DNA of 64,000 nt from Marinobacterium sp. xm-d-530 (GTDB lineage: Bacteria > Pseudomonadota > Gammaproteobacteria > Pseudomonadales > Balneatricaceae), in NCBI RefSeq assembly GCF_013283365.1, contig NZ_WBYM01000001.1, positions 496,001 through 560,000 on the forward strand, read 5' to 3'. The position numbers and the translations under genes were made by a program. Shown here one piece after another: positions 7,509 to 15,874 of this stretch (position 1 is the first letter of the stretch; the number at the start of each line of letters is the position of its first letter). The notes beneath the pieces are model-generated. The model was not told the DNA's origin and ran no database searches. It saw only the letters and a program-made list of their open reading frames with translations.

Positions 7509-9128
7509 ATCAATAGTATCCGTGCAAATTGGGTAGCCTTATCGATCGCCGGTCTGGTTGCCCTTCCCATTCTAACCGTTGTTAGTCAGTCCCTATTTGC
7601 TGGATCTGAGGCTTTCTCTCACCTTCTTGATACCGTCCTCGCCGACTACGTTCTCAACTCATTAATCCTGATGGCCGGTGTCGGTATCGGCACCGTCATT
7701 ATGGGAGCACCGGCTGCCTGGTTGGCAGCGATGTGTGACTTCCCCGGTCGTCGTTGGCTCGATTGGGGAATGCTACTGCCTTTAGCCATGCCCGCCTATG
7801 TCATCGCCTATACCTATACCGGTATGCTCGACTTTGCCGGCCCAGTACAAACCCTGCTGCGCGAACTGACCGGTTGGGGCTATGGTGACTACTGGTTCTG
7901 GGAGATTCGATCGCATAGCGGTGCCATTGCTATGTTGGTGCTGGTGCTCTATCCCTACGTCTACCTGATGGCTCGCGCGACCTTCCTTGAGCAGTCAGCC
8001 GTTAGCTTTGAAGCCTCTCGCAATCTTGGTTACTCACCCTTCAGGGCCTTTCTAAAAGTCGCCATTCCTATGGCAAGACCCGCCATCATTGCCGGTGTCA
8101 GCCTAGCCCTAATGGAGACATTGGCCGATTACGGTACGGTGCAATACTTTGGCATTCCGACCTTCTCAACAGGTATCTTTAGAACCTTCTATGGCTTTGG
8201 TGATGCCAATGGTGCGGCACAGTTAGCCAGTCTGTTGCTAGTGTTCGTGGCGACATTGATCTTTGTCGAGCGCTATTCACGACGCAAACTGAGCTACAAC
8301 GTCCGAGCAGGATCTCGAGCGATGGCTAGCCGAATTCAGCTTAAGGGTGGACGCGCTTGGCTGGCGGCTCTGGCTTGTTTCATTCCGTTTTTCTTTGGCT
8401 TCTTGTTGCCGGCCGGTCAACTGCTCTCTTGGTCGGTGTTTGATGCGCAAATGCCCTGGAGTGACTTCCTCAGCCTCTCTTGGAACTCTTTCTATTTGGC
8501 AGGTCTTGCAGCGCTAATCGCCCTTGTTCTGGCCACGCTGCTGGCGTACACCCAACGCTTTAACAGTGGCTCATTGGTGAAACAGGCCACACAGTTCGCC
8601 GCACTGGGCTACGCACTGCCGGGTACCATTATTGCCATTGGGGTCTTAGCACCTTTAGTGTTTGTGGATCAGAGTCTGCTTGCTCTCTCCGAACGCTTCG
8701 GCTTAGGTATGAGCGGGTTGATCTTCAGTGGCACTCTGTTTGCCCTGTTGATCGCCTACACCGTGCGCTTTTTAGCCGTCGCGCTTGGCAGTGTGCAGTC
8801 TGGCTTGGGGCAAATTAGCCCTAGCCTGGATGAAGCGGCCAAAGGGATGGGACGATCCCCCTTTCAAGTGTTGCGACAAATCCATGCGCCCTTAATGAAG
8901 AGCAGTCTTCTAACTGCACTACTGGTGGTCTTTGTTGACGTCCTCAAAGAGCTGCCGGCTACGTTAATGCTGCGCCCGTTCGACTTTAACACCCTGGCCG
9001 TTCGCGCCTTTGAGCTGGCTTCGGATGAACAGCTTATCGAGGCGGCACCACCCTCATTAATGATCGTTGCCGTTGGGCTAGTCCCAGTTTTGTTGTTGAA
9101 TCGTGCCATAAGCCGCCACAAGCACTAA
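7509..9128 (+). CDS. fbpB: Ferric iron ABC transporter permease; 5' end disrupted or unusual
   Basis: Large inner-membrane permease of the FbpB type: two fused permease units with two EAA-type loops (EASRNLGYSPF and EAAKGMGRSPF) that contact FbpC. The frame is open from 7500 and its first codons give RANWVALSIAGLVALP, a typical first membrane helix, but there is no ATG, GTG or TTG before 7671, and 7671 has no ribosome binding site. An ATG at 7496 with GGAAG 8 bases upstream is the natural start but reads only six codons to TAG at 7514. A one-base difference, a +1 shift at CAA-TAG, or an ATC start at 7509 (used here) would restore the protein. See findings. Confidence 0.8.
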   Translation: MNSIRANWVALSIAGLVALPILTVVSQSLFAGSEAFSHLLDTVLADYVLNSLILMAGVGIGTVIMGAPAAWLAAMCDFPGRRWLDWGMLLPLAMPAYVIAYTYTGMLDFAGPVQTLLRELTGWGYGDYWFWEIRSHSGAIAMLVLVLYPYVYLMARATFLEQSAVSFEASRNLGYSPFRAFLKVAIPMARPAIIAGVSLALMETLADYGTVQYFGIPTFSTGIFRTFYGFGDANGAAQLASLLLVFVATLIFVERYSRRKLSYNVRAGSRAMASRIQLKGGRAWLAALACFIPFFFGFLLPAGQLLSWSVFDAQMPWSDFLSLSWNSFYLAGLAALIALVLATLLAYTQRFNSGSLVKQATQFAALGYALPGTIIAIGVLAPLVFVDQSLLALSERFGLGMSGLIFSGTLFALLIAYTVRFLAVALGSVQSGLGQISPSLDEAAKGMGRSPFQVLRQIHAPLMKSSLLTALLVVFVDVLKELPATLMLRPFDFNTLAVRAFELASDEQLIEAAPPSLMIVAVGLVPVLLLNRAISRHKH

Positions 9129-9136
9129 GGAACTCT

Positions 9137-10234
9137 ATGAGTATTGAGTCAAACATACCGACATCTACACACCTAAGTATTGAGAATGCTTATGCCGGGT
9201 ATGCTGATCTGTCGGTTGTGAATGGGGTCACACTGAACATTCAACAGGGCGAACTCATCTGCCTGTTGGGGCCCAGTGGCTGTGGCAAATCTTCGCTACT
9301 GCGTTGCATTGCAGGATTTCACGCGCTCTCTAGCGGCAGCATCATGCTGGGCACAAAACGTCTGGATGATGGAAAGTCTCAACTCCCGCCGGAACAGCGC
9401 AACATCGGTATGGTGTTTCAGGACATCGCTCTGTTTCCCCATCTTAGCGTCAGGGAAAACATTGAGTTCGGACTGTTTGAGTGGTCAAGCCAACAGGCTA
9501 AAGCCCGAAGTGAGCAGTTACTTACAATGATCGGCCTACAAGGCATGGGCGGTCGTTACCCACATGAGCTATCAGGTGGACAACAGCAACGTGTCGCCTT
9601 AGCGAGAGCACTGGCACCCAAACCCGATCTACTGCTACTCGATGAGCCCTTTTCTGGCTTGGACGCCGCACTGCGAGATGAGCTCATTCCGGAAATTGCC
9701 GAGCTACTAAAGCAAGAGCAAATTACCACGCTGATGGTGTCACACGATCAGGCAGAGGCCTTTGCTTTTGCAGATCGCGTTGCGGTTATGAATCAAGGCA
9801 AGCTGGAACAGATCAGCCTGCCTGAAGCGATCTATTACGAGCCGAAAAGCCGGTTTGTAGCTGAATTCATCGGCGAAGGTGAGTTCATAAAAGCAGAGTA
9901 CGTCGATACCCAGCATGTGAACTCTCTGTTTGGCCAGAGCCGCTCAACCACCGAGGTGAGTGAGGCACCCTACAATAAAGAGCTATTTATACGACCGGAT
10001 GATGTCGAGATTGTTGAACAGAGCGAGGTTAGCGCACAGGTAGAATCCAAGCGTTTTCGTGGTGGGCAATCTCTATTGAGTGTGCTCTTGGAGGATGGCC
10101 AGTCACTTGCGGTGACCTGTCATGCAGTTCAAGCCCCCAGCGTGGGTGATACGGTCTATCTAGCATTGAAACAACACCGATTTTTAGTCACGGATGACCT
10201 AGGTAAAATTGAACCTAAAAACGAGGCCCGCTAA
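9137..10234 (+). CDS. fbpC: Ferric iron ABC transporter ATP-binding protein
   Basis: ATPase that drives FbpAB-mediated ferric iron uptake. The 365 residues show Walker A GPSGCGKSS (about residues 45-53), Q-loop FQDIALFPH, signature LSGGQQQRVALARAL, Walker B LLLLDEPF and the H-loop VSHDQAEAF, then a C-terminal TOBE-like regulatory domain (ELFIRPDDVEIV and GDTVYLALK segments), the usual FbpC arrangement. ATG follows AAGGA, eight bases after fbpB, so the genes are one operon. fur follows after a 44-base gap. Confidence 0.93.
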   Translation: MSIESNIPTSTHLSIENAYAGYADLSVVNGVTLNIQQGELICLLGPSGCGKSSLLRCIAGFHALSSGSIMLGTKRLDDGKSQLPPEQRNIGMVFQDIALFPHLSVRENIEFGLFEWSSQQAKARSEQLLTMIGLQGMGGRYPHELSGGQQQRVALARALAPKPDLLLLDEPFSGLDAALRDELIPEIAELLKQEQITTLMVSHDQAEAFAFADRVAVMNQGKLEQISLPEAIYYEPKSRFVAEFIGEGEFIKAEYVDTQHVNSLFGQSRSTTEVSEAPYNKELFIRPDDVEIVEQSEVSAQVESKRFRGGQSLLSVLLEDGQSLAVTCHAVQAPSVGDTVYLALKQHRFLVTDDLGKIEPKNEAR

Positions 10235-10278
10235 GATGTCTCTTAGCGTCTGAACAGTAAACATTGACGAGAACAACT

Positions 10279-10689
10279 ATGTCTTCAAGCAACCAAGAAC
10301 TTAAAAAAGCGGGACTCAAAGCGACTCTTCCGCGCATCAAGATTTACCAGCTACTCGAAGATGCCAATGAGAATGACCATTGGAGTGCTGAAGACATCTA
10401 CAAGCACCTCATGCTTCAGGGCGAAGAGATAGGTTTAGCCACGATCTACCGTGTTCTGACTCAGTTTGAAGCGGCCGGTCTTGTTATGCGTCACCGTTTT
10501 GAGAACGGCCACTCAGTCTTTGAGCTGGCGTCGGATGACAACCACGATCACATCGTCTGTGTTAAAACCGGTGAAGTTAAAGAGTTTAACGACCCCATCA
10601 TCAACGCTCGCATCGAAGAGATCGCGAAAGAGCACGGCTATGAGATGACCGGTCGAACTCTTCACATCTACGGCCTTAAGAAGAGCTAA
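10279..10689 (+). CDS. fur: Ferric uptake regulator Fur (Pseudomonas type)
   Basis: Fur represses iron-uptake genes when loaded with Fe(II). The 136 residues have the family winged helix (LKKAGLKATLPRIKIYQLLE, then SAEDIYKHL and GLATIYRVLTQFEAAGLV, the recognition helix) and a dimerisation domain with metal ligands in HRFENGHSVFEL and DNHDHIVC. The CxxC zinc site of E. coli Fur is missing: the motif reads CVKTGEV, as in Pseudomonas Fur. ATG at 10279 is preferred over TTG at 10264. The gene sits inside the iron transport operon and its stop overlaps the next start (TAATG), an arrangement that would couple the repressor to its own targets. Confidence 0.88.
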   Translation: MSSSNQELKKAGLKATLPRIKIYQLLEDANENDHWSAEDIYKHLMLQGEEIGLATIYRVLTQFEAAGLVMRHRFENGHSVFELASDDNHDHIVCVKTGEVKEFNDPIINARIEEIAKEHGYEMTGRTLHIYGLKKS

Positions 10690-11735
10690 TGCAGGCTACG
10701 GGCGATCGCTCTTTACAGGCAAAGTTCACCATCTCTCTATTGATGTTGGCTCTGTGCCTGGTTGCCCTATTCAGCCTGACCATTGGCTCATCAAACACTT
10801 CTCTCGCCAGCTCACTTTGGGCGTTAATGCAGGGCGAAGCCATCGGCATTCAAGAGCAGGTCATCCTGTTTGATATTCGCGCCCCCAGAACAGTCATGGG
10901 CCTATTGGTCGGCGCTAGCTTAGCTGTCTCGGGTGCCATTATGCAGGGGCTGTTCCGCAACCCTTTGGCTGATCCAGGTCTTATTGGTGTCAGCTCCGGT
11001 GCAGGTTTGGGTGCCGTGACAGCCATTGTCATAGGTGGGCTGTTACCCATCTCACTCTTAAATAGTATCGGTGGATTTCTGGTCCCAATCGCGGCCTTCT
11101 TAGGTGGCTGGGGCTGTATGCTGATTCTCTACAAGATCGCGACGCGTCAAGGCAGAACCTCGGTCGCCGTGATGCTGTTAGCTGGCTTAGCACTCAGCGC
11201 CTTTGCTGCGGCACTGTCGGGATTGTTGATCTACTACTCCAACGACAGTCAGTTGCGTAACCTAACCTTCTGGAATCTTGGCTCCATTGCCGGTGCTAGT
11301 TGGAGCTCACTGAAAGTCGCTGGGCCGTTGATGCTAATCTCGCTACTGTTAGCTCCGTTACTCGCTTCTGGCCTAAACCGTTTAGCGCTGGGTGAAGCCG
11401 CTGCCATGCATTTAGGCGTTTCGGTGCAGCGTCTTAAACGAGCCGCTATCCTACTGGTTGGATTATCCGTTGGGGTCGCCGTAGCCGTTTCAGGTGCGAT
11501 CGGATTTGTCGGCATCATCGTGCCCCACCTGCTGCGCCTGGTCATAGGACCAAACCATCGCTATCTACTGCCTGCCGCGGCACTGTTAGGCGCTATTGCT
11601 CTTATGTTAGCCGACATTCTCAGTCGTACACTGATTGCACCGGCGGAGCTACCCATCGGCATTGTCATGGCGATATTGGGTGGGCCATTCTTCCTCTACC
11701 TGCTGCTGCGTAATCGTAATCTGCTGGATCTCTAA
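10689..11735 (+). CDS. FecCD-family iron(III)-chelate/hemin ABC permease (HmuU-like)
   Basis: Inner-membrane permease of the FecCD/BtuC family, which moves hemin, siderophores or cobalamin. The 348 residues have about ten membrane segments and the family stretches IRAPRTVMGLLVGASLAVSG, QGLFRNPLADPGLIGVSSGA (split over residues about 75-95), GAIGFVGIIVPHLLRLV and LAPAELPIGIVMAILGGPFF-like C-terminus. The start overlaps the fur stop by one base. With the HmuV-like ATPase downstream it forms the membrane half of an importer, but no HmuT-type binding protein or TonB receptor is in the window, so the ligand is unknown; hemin is favoured by the HmuV resemblance. Confidence 0.87.
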   Translation: MQATGDRSLQAKFTISLLMLALCLVALFSLTIGSSNTSLASSLWALMQGEAIGIQEQVILFDIRAPRTVMGLLVGASLAVSGAIMQGLFRNPLADPGLIGVSSGAGLGAVTAIVIGGLLPISLLNSIGGFLVPIAAFLGGWGCMLILYKIATRQGRTSVAVMLLAGLALSAFAAALSGLLIYYSNDSQLRNLTFWNLGSIAGASWSSLKVAGPLMLISLLLAPLLASGLNRLALGEAAAMHLGVSVQRLKRAAILLVGLSVGVAVAVSGAIGFVGIIVPHLLRLVIGPNHRYLLPAAALLGAIALMLADILSRTLIAPAELPIGIVMAILGGPFFLYLLLRNRNLLDL

Positions 11736-11737
11736 TC

Positions 11738-12508
11738 ATGATTATCACCAAGGATCTCAGCGTAGGATTCCACCAAACCGAGGTACTGTCGAAGGTCGAT
11801 TTTCGCGCCGAACCGGGGCAGTTGGTCTCGATTGCAGGACCGAATGGATCGGGGAAAACCACCCTATTAAGGGCACTCTCAGGTGAAATTGATTACCGAG
11901 GCGAGATTCATTTTGATGGCGAAAACCTAGCTGATCTTTCACACCAAACACTCGCCAAACGCCGCGCGATTCTACCGCAAGCGACCCAGTTGGCTTTCCC
12001 CTTTACTGTGTTGGAAGTGGTACAGATGGCGAACCTAGATCGCCGATCAGAACGTCCATTTCAGGCTCTCCAGCGTGTCGGTTTAGAAGGCTTTGAATCA
12101 CGTTTTTATCAAGAGCTCTCTGGCGGTGAGAAACAGCGCGTTCAACTGGCACGTATTCTGGTACAAGTCTGGCAGCCTGTGATCGATGGTAAAGCCAACT
12201 GGCTGCTGCTCGATGAGCCAGTCTCCTCTTTGGACATCGGCCACCAAATCGAAGTGATGCAACTTGCTAGAGACTATGCCAACGCTGGCGGTGGCGTCAT
12301 CTGCGTCATGCACGACCTGAACTTGGCCGCGATGTTCTCGGACAGCATTGCACTGTTTGAGAAAGGACGACTGCTGATCCAAGATTCGCCCGATGCTGTG
12401 TTAACCGATGACAACCTTTCAACCGCCTATCAGTGGCCGGTTCGAGTGAATCGGACACCGAGTGAATCCATGCCCTTTGTCCTACCGCAAACGGCTAAAC
12501 GAGATTAA
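11738..12508 (+). CDS. hmuV: Iron-chelate/hemin ABC transporter ATP-binding protein (HmuV-like)
   Basis: ATPase partner of the preceding FecCD-type permease. In 256 residues it shows Walker A GPNGSGKTTL (about residues 34-43), the Q-loop at ILPQATQLAFPF (typical of HmuV rather than FecE), signature LSGGEKQRVQLARIL, an insertion around VWQPVIDGKANW also usual in HmuV, Walker B LLLDEPVSSLD and H-loop VMHDLNLAA. ATG lies two bases after the permease stop. The lipoprotein gene that follows has its own ribosome binding site. Confidence 0.85.
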   Translation: MIITKDLSVGFHQTEVLSKVDFRAEPGQLVSIAGPNGSGKTTLLRALSGEIDYRGEIHFDGENLADLSHQTLAKRRAILPQATQLAFPFTVLEVVQMANLDRRSERPFQALQRVGLEGFESRFYQELSGGEKQRVQLARILVQVWQPVIDGKANWLLLDEPVSSLDIGHQIEVMQLARDYANAGGGVICVMHDLNLAAMFSDSIALFEKGRLLIQDSPDAVLTDDNLSTAYQWPVRVNRTPSESMPFVLPQTAKRD

Positions 12509-12531
12509 TGTTACTGCTCAAGGAGATCACC

Positions 12532-12891
12532 ATGTTTAGACACACTGCCCTTATACTCACGTCTCTCAGTATCACTGCTTGTGCTACAGCACCGGACCTT
12601 CGGTTTAAAACCACCGAAGAGATCAGCGACCTTCTTATTGAGAAGGACAAAGCAACCATCGAGATGCAGCTCGGACAACCGCGTACCATCGCACAAGAGG
12701 GGCCACACACTTGGGTCTGGACCTACCACTCAGACATGATGCCCAATAAGAGCCCAAACCAAGGGAAGTGCGAGCTGGTCATTACATTCGATGATGACAA
12801 GCCGATCAAAGCGGTGGTCAACTCGACTGAGTACTCACCCTTTGTGCAGGAGCTGCAGACCTGTAACGATCTGGTGCAACAGCTGCAGTAA
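12532..12891 (+). CDS. Small lipoprotein, SmpA/BamE-like fold
   Basis: The 119-residue product starts at the ATG after AAGGAG; an upstream in-frame ATG at 12508 lacks one. It has a short hydrophobic leader and lipobox ITAC (Cys at about residue 18), so it is likely an outer-membrane lipoprotein. The mature part, with ISDLLIEKDKATIEMQLGQP followed by HTWVWTYHS, resembles the SmpA/OmlA (BamE) pattern in which a helix pair precedes a short sheet. It is not BamE itself by context. Function unknown. Confidence 0.65.
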   Translation: MFRHTALILTSLSITACATAPDLRFKTTEEISDLLIEKDKATIEMQLGQPRTIAQEGPHTWVWTYHSDMMPNKSPNQGKCELVITFDDDKPIKAVVNSTEYSPFVQELQTCNDLVQQLQ

Positions 12892-12918
12892 TCACTGTTG
12901 CTTTTATGCCGCCGAGTT

Positions 12919-13467
12919 TTAAATGGCTGGGTAGATCTGTTGCGGATCAATGGTCGCTGAGCCAGCCTCTGAACTGAGCCAGATCTGCCCATCAGTAATC
13001 GACGCGCTGATTTGCGCACCGCGCTCGGCCAAGGCGGTTAACGCCTCACTTTGATCCTCGTTGATGCGGTAGATAATCAAACTATTTTGGCTAGCGACCA
13101 ACTTTTTTACACCTTCCCACCAAGGGTTGAAGGCCTGATCCGAGCCATAGGTGATCAAAACCGTCTTTTGTGAGCGGTTGCACGCCTTCTTCAAGCGCTT
13201 TTCACTCGGCAAGCCCACTTCTAACCAGAGTTCGATCTCATCAGCGTAGCTCTTTAGCCATAGATCGGGTTCATCCTCTTCACAGAGGCCGCGGGTAAAC
13301 TCCAGACGCTCTTGAGCATTCATCACAAACGCTAACAAGCGCATCATCATGCGCTCATCCGTCTCTGAAGGGTGTCTGGCAAGTGTTAGCGAATGATCGG
13401 CGTAGTAGTTGCGATCCATATCGGCAATTTGCAGATAGATTTTAAAAACGGTGGAGTTTTGAGCCAT
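12919..13467 (-). CDS. yaeQ: YaeQ family protein
   Basis: YaeQ proteins have a PD-(D/E)XK nuclease-like fold; a suppressor link to RfaH has been reported for some, but the molecular role is unclear. The 182 residues begin ALNS-like (MAQNSTVFKIYLQIADMDRNYY), and include LARHPSETDERMMMRLLAF, EPDLWLKSYADEIELWLEVG with the nuclease-like D/E pattern, and a C-terminal strand with ISASITDGQIWLS, all characteristic. The length is normal. It is transcribed toward the lipoprotein gene and divergently from the hybrid kinase. Confidence 0.9.
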   Translation of the reverse strand: MAQNSTVFKIYLQIADMDRNYYADHSLTLARHPSETDERMMMRLLAFVMNAQERLEFTRGLCEEDEPDLWLKSYADEIELWLEVGLPSEKRLKKACNRSQKTVLITYGSDQAFNPWWEGVKKLVASQNSLIIYRINEDQSEALTALAERGAQISASITDGQIWLSSEAGSATIDPQQIYPAI

Positions 13468-13606
13468 ATCTGTTCCCTAAAACAAACTGTCATTAGTGAC
13501 AGATAAAAAAGTTGTGACTTTACTGGATTTTACTACAAAGCCGTCTATGCTGACTCTAACTGATTGCGAAAGTTGTGTTGCCTTCGCATAGATAAACAAA
13601 ATATGA

Positions 13607-15724
13607 GTGCTCTCAATGGTCCACATGCTCGACAGCATTAAACGCATCCCTCATTGGCTGAAAGTCGTCATTCTCGCCATGCAAGGTCTATTCTTTTTTG
13701 CGGTAGGGATCACGCTGCAAGAATTCTATTCAGACCACCAAAGACATCTAGCTTATGAGCGAGCGACGCAACAGCAGAAGCTCTATCGCAACAGCATCAC
13801 CAGACTGGGGGAGTTTCGTGGGCTCTGCACACTGGCGCGAATTGAACCCATACCCTCTAGTGAGCTCATTCAGCTCTGCGAAAGCGCCAGTATTAACCTA
13901 GTCGAAGCGCTGGAAGCGATGGATTACCCGGCCGCCGAGATCGATCAGATTCTCTCCGTCGATGGACAGTACTACGAGATCTTTTTAAGAAAGAGTGCCT
14001 ATTCTGAGCAACTGTTAACAGAACTTTTTCAAATCTACCGTGATTCAGGAGTACAGTTGGAAGAGAACATCCTCTCGTACACAGCCGGCCGAACCATCTT
14101 TGTACACCTACCCGATCTGATTGAAAAAATGGGTGTCGTTCGCGGCATAACGGGATTATCCAATTCTGGCCTGGTCTCACGCAATAATCTTTACATTGCA
14201 GAAGGTCGAGTTACGGAGATCCTTAGCAACACCCGAAACACCTTAGAAGCCTTCGAACAGGCCAATGCAAGTAGCTCCCCGTCAGAATTATTACTCGATT
14301 TTGAAATCATCGAACAGCATATCGTTGAGCATTTTGAGCGATTATATCGATACCGTTTCATGGAGTTGAGGGATCCAACCAAAGACTACGATCTCGATCT
14401 CTTTTTAAAAGCAACTGAGGTCCTTGACGAAATAGAGCAATTGTATGATGTTACTGAAGAGACCTATATAAGCTTATTGGCATCAGAACATGATAGGACC
14501 GATCAACTAACAGGGCTATCCATTCTCTTTGCATTGGTGACTCAGTTTCTTTTAATACTGATGTTCCGGTTTATGTTGCGCGCCATTCACCAGATTGAAG
14601 AGACCTCAGAACAAGCGATGCAAGCCTCCTCATCGCTTGCAAAAACACTAAAGCAGCAAGATAAGATGTTTGCCATCATTGGACACGAATTAAGAACCCC
14701 TGCTGCCGCCTTAAATATGCAACTGAATGAGCTGCAACTTCAAGATGGGCAAAACCGGCGAGTTGAAGAGGCACATGCCACGTCCCAACACCTACTCGAC
14801 GTACTGGATGATATGAGGGTAGGCACCGATAAATCATTAATCACTGAGAGTCGAGTCGAGACCCAACTTTCGGTCTATCGCATCATTAAAGAGGCTAGCC
14901 ACACTCTCTACTACACGGCCAATCAATACGGTGTCGATATTCAGGTGCGCGGCAACAGTGATGGGAATCATATTGGTTTTAAAAAACAGATTCGCCAAAT
15001 CATTATTAATATGACTAAAAATGCCATTGTGCACAGTCAGGGCACTCAGGTCACATTAGATCTAAGTCATAAGGCTTCAGAAGAGGAAACCGAATATCGA
15101 TTGCAGATCATTGATAATGGCAAAGGCATTCCCGACAAAGATGTGGATCGACTTTTTGAGGCCTTTGAACGAGGCGACACTAAAGCGTCCGGAACCGGTC
15201 TCGGTCTGCATATCAGTCGCGAACTTGCACGCAGTTTATCTAATGGAGATTTGGTCTTCAGCCCTAACCCTGAAGGGGGTGCCATCTTTACCCTGAGTTT
15301 CACACTCAAACAGGCCAAACACGAAGAAGCAGCAGCAGCAGCAGCAAAAGAGCATGCAATCAAAGGCCAAAAGATACTACTGGTCGAAGATACCGCCACA
15401 TTAAGAATGCTGGGCAAAACCATACTGACACGCGAGGGTGCCGAGGTGGTTGATGTAGAGAACGGTCAATTAGCCCTAGACGCCTACTCTAAGCAGAGCT
15501 TTGACCTAATCATTACTGACATCATGATGCCGATAATGGATGGCTATGAACTGACCGAAACGCTTAGGTCCTGGGGTGCAACGCTTCCGATTATTGGAGT
15601 TACCGGTGCCACGGTGGGTAATGAGGCGGACAACCTGCTGGCGAAAGGGGCCGATCGAGTTTTGCCGAAACCTTTGAATCTCGACCAATTAGAGACAGCA
15701 CTCGAAGAGATAGAGGCTAATTAA
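13607..15724 (+). CDS. Hybrid sensor histidine kinase/response regulator
   Basis: A membrane-bound hybrid kinase of 705 residues: membrane helix near residues 18-38, a mostly helical periplasmic domain to about 300, a second membrane helix (about 302-325), a HisKA domain with His360 in GHELRTP, an ATPase domain with N-box NMTKNAIVHS, G1 DNGKGIPD and G2 GTGLGLHIS, an alanine linker encoded by six GCA codons at 15329-15346, and a receiver domain with Asp638 in DIMMPIMDG. No HPt or output domain is attached and no partner regulator adjoins it, so the phosphorelay partner must lie elsewhere. GTG at 13607 or ATG at 13616 or 13625 could start it. The signal is unknown. Confidence 0.85.
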   Translation: MLSMVHMLDSIKRIPHWLKVVILAMQGLFFFAVGITLQEFYSDHQRHLAYERATQQQKLYRNSITRLGEFRGLCTLARIEPIPSSELIQLCESASINLVEALEAMDYPAAEIDQILSVDGQYYEIFLRKSAYSEQLLTELFQIYRDSGVQLEENILSYTAGRTIFVHLPDLIEKMGVVRGITGLSNSGLVSRNNLYIAEGRVTEILSNTRNTLEAFEQANASSSPSELLLDFEIIEQHIVEHFERLYRYRFMELRDPTKDYDLDLFLKATEVLDEIEQLYDVTEETYISLLASEHDRTDQLTGLSILFALVTQFLLILMFRFMLRAIHQIEETSEQAMQASSSLAKTLKQQDKMFAIIGHELRTPAAALNMQLNELQLQDGQNRRVEEAHATSQHLLDVLDDMRVGTDKSLITESRVETQLSVYRIIKEASHTLYYTANQYGVDIQVRGNSDGNHIGFKKQIRQIIINMTKNAIVHSQGTQVTLDLSHKASEEETEYRLQIIDNGKGIPDKDVDRLFEAFERGDTKASGTGLGLHISRELARSLSNGDLVFSPNPEGGAIFTLSFTLKQAKHEEAAAAAAKEHAIKGQKILLVEDTATLRMLGKTILTREGAEVVDVENGQLALDAYSKQSFDLIITDIMMPIMDGYELTETLRSWGATLPIIGVTGATVGNEADNLLAKGADRVLPKPLNLDQLETALEEIEAN

Positions 15725-15730
15725 ACGCTA

Positions 15731-15858
15731 ATCGCCTCATCTGCGATAAGGCTCCAACAAAAAGCGTTAACGAGAGACTGAACGAGCTGTTGGAGCGATC
15801 TTGCAAAGGTCGCGATGATTACTCTTTTTCATCGCTTCCTCTTCGAGAAAGCTCCAAC
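15731..15858. repeat. REP/BIME-like element, locus A (three hairpin units)
   Basis: Three 28-base units of a repeat with head GTTGGAGC and tail GCGAT: one inverted at 15731-15758, then a 70-bp inverted pair made of 15789-15816 (stem GCGATC/GGTCGC) and 15831-15858 on the other strand. They lie between the convergent ends of the hybrid kinase gene and the gts ATPase gene. The GGAG foot next to a hairpin is typical of REPs mobilised by RAYT transposases; no such transposase is in the window. Confidence 0.75.
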
Positions 15859-15874
15859 AGATATTTGGCAAGGT

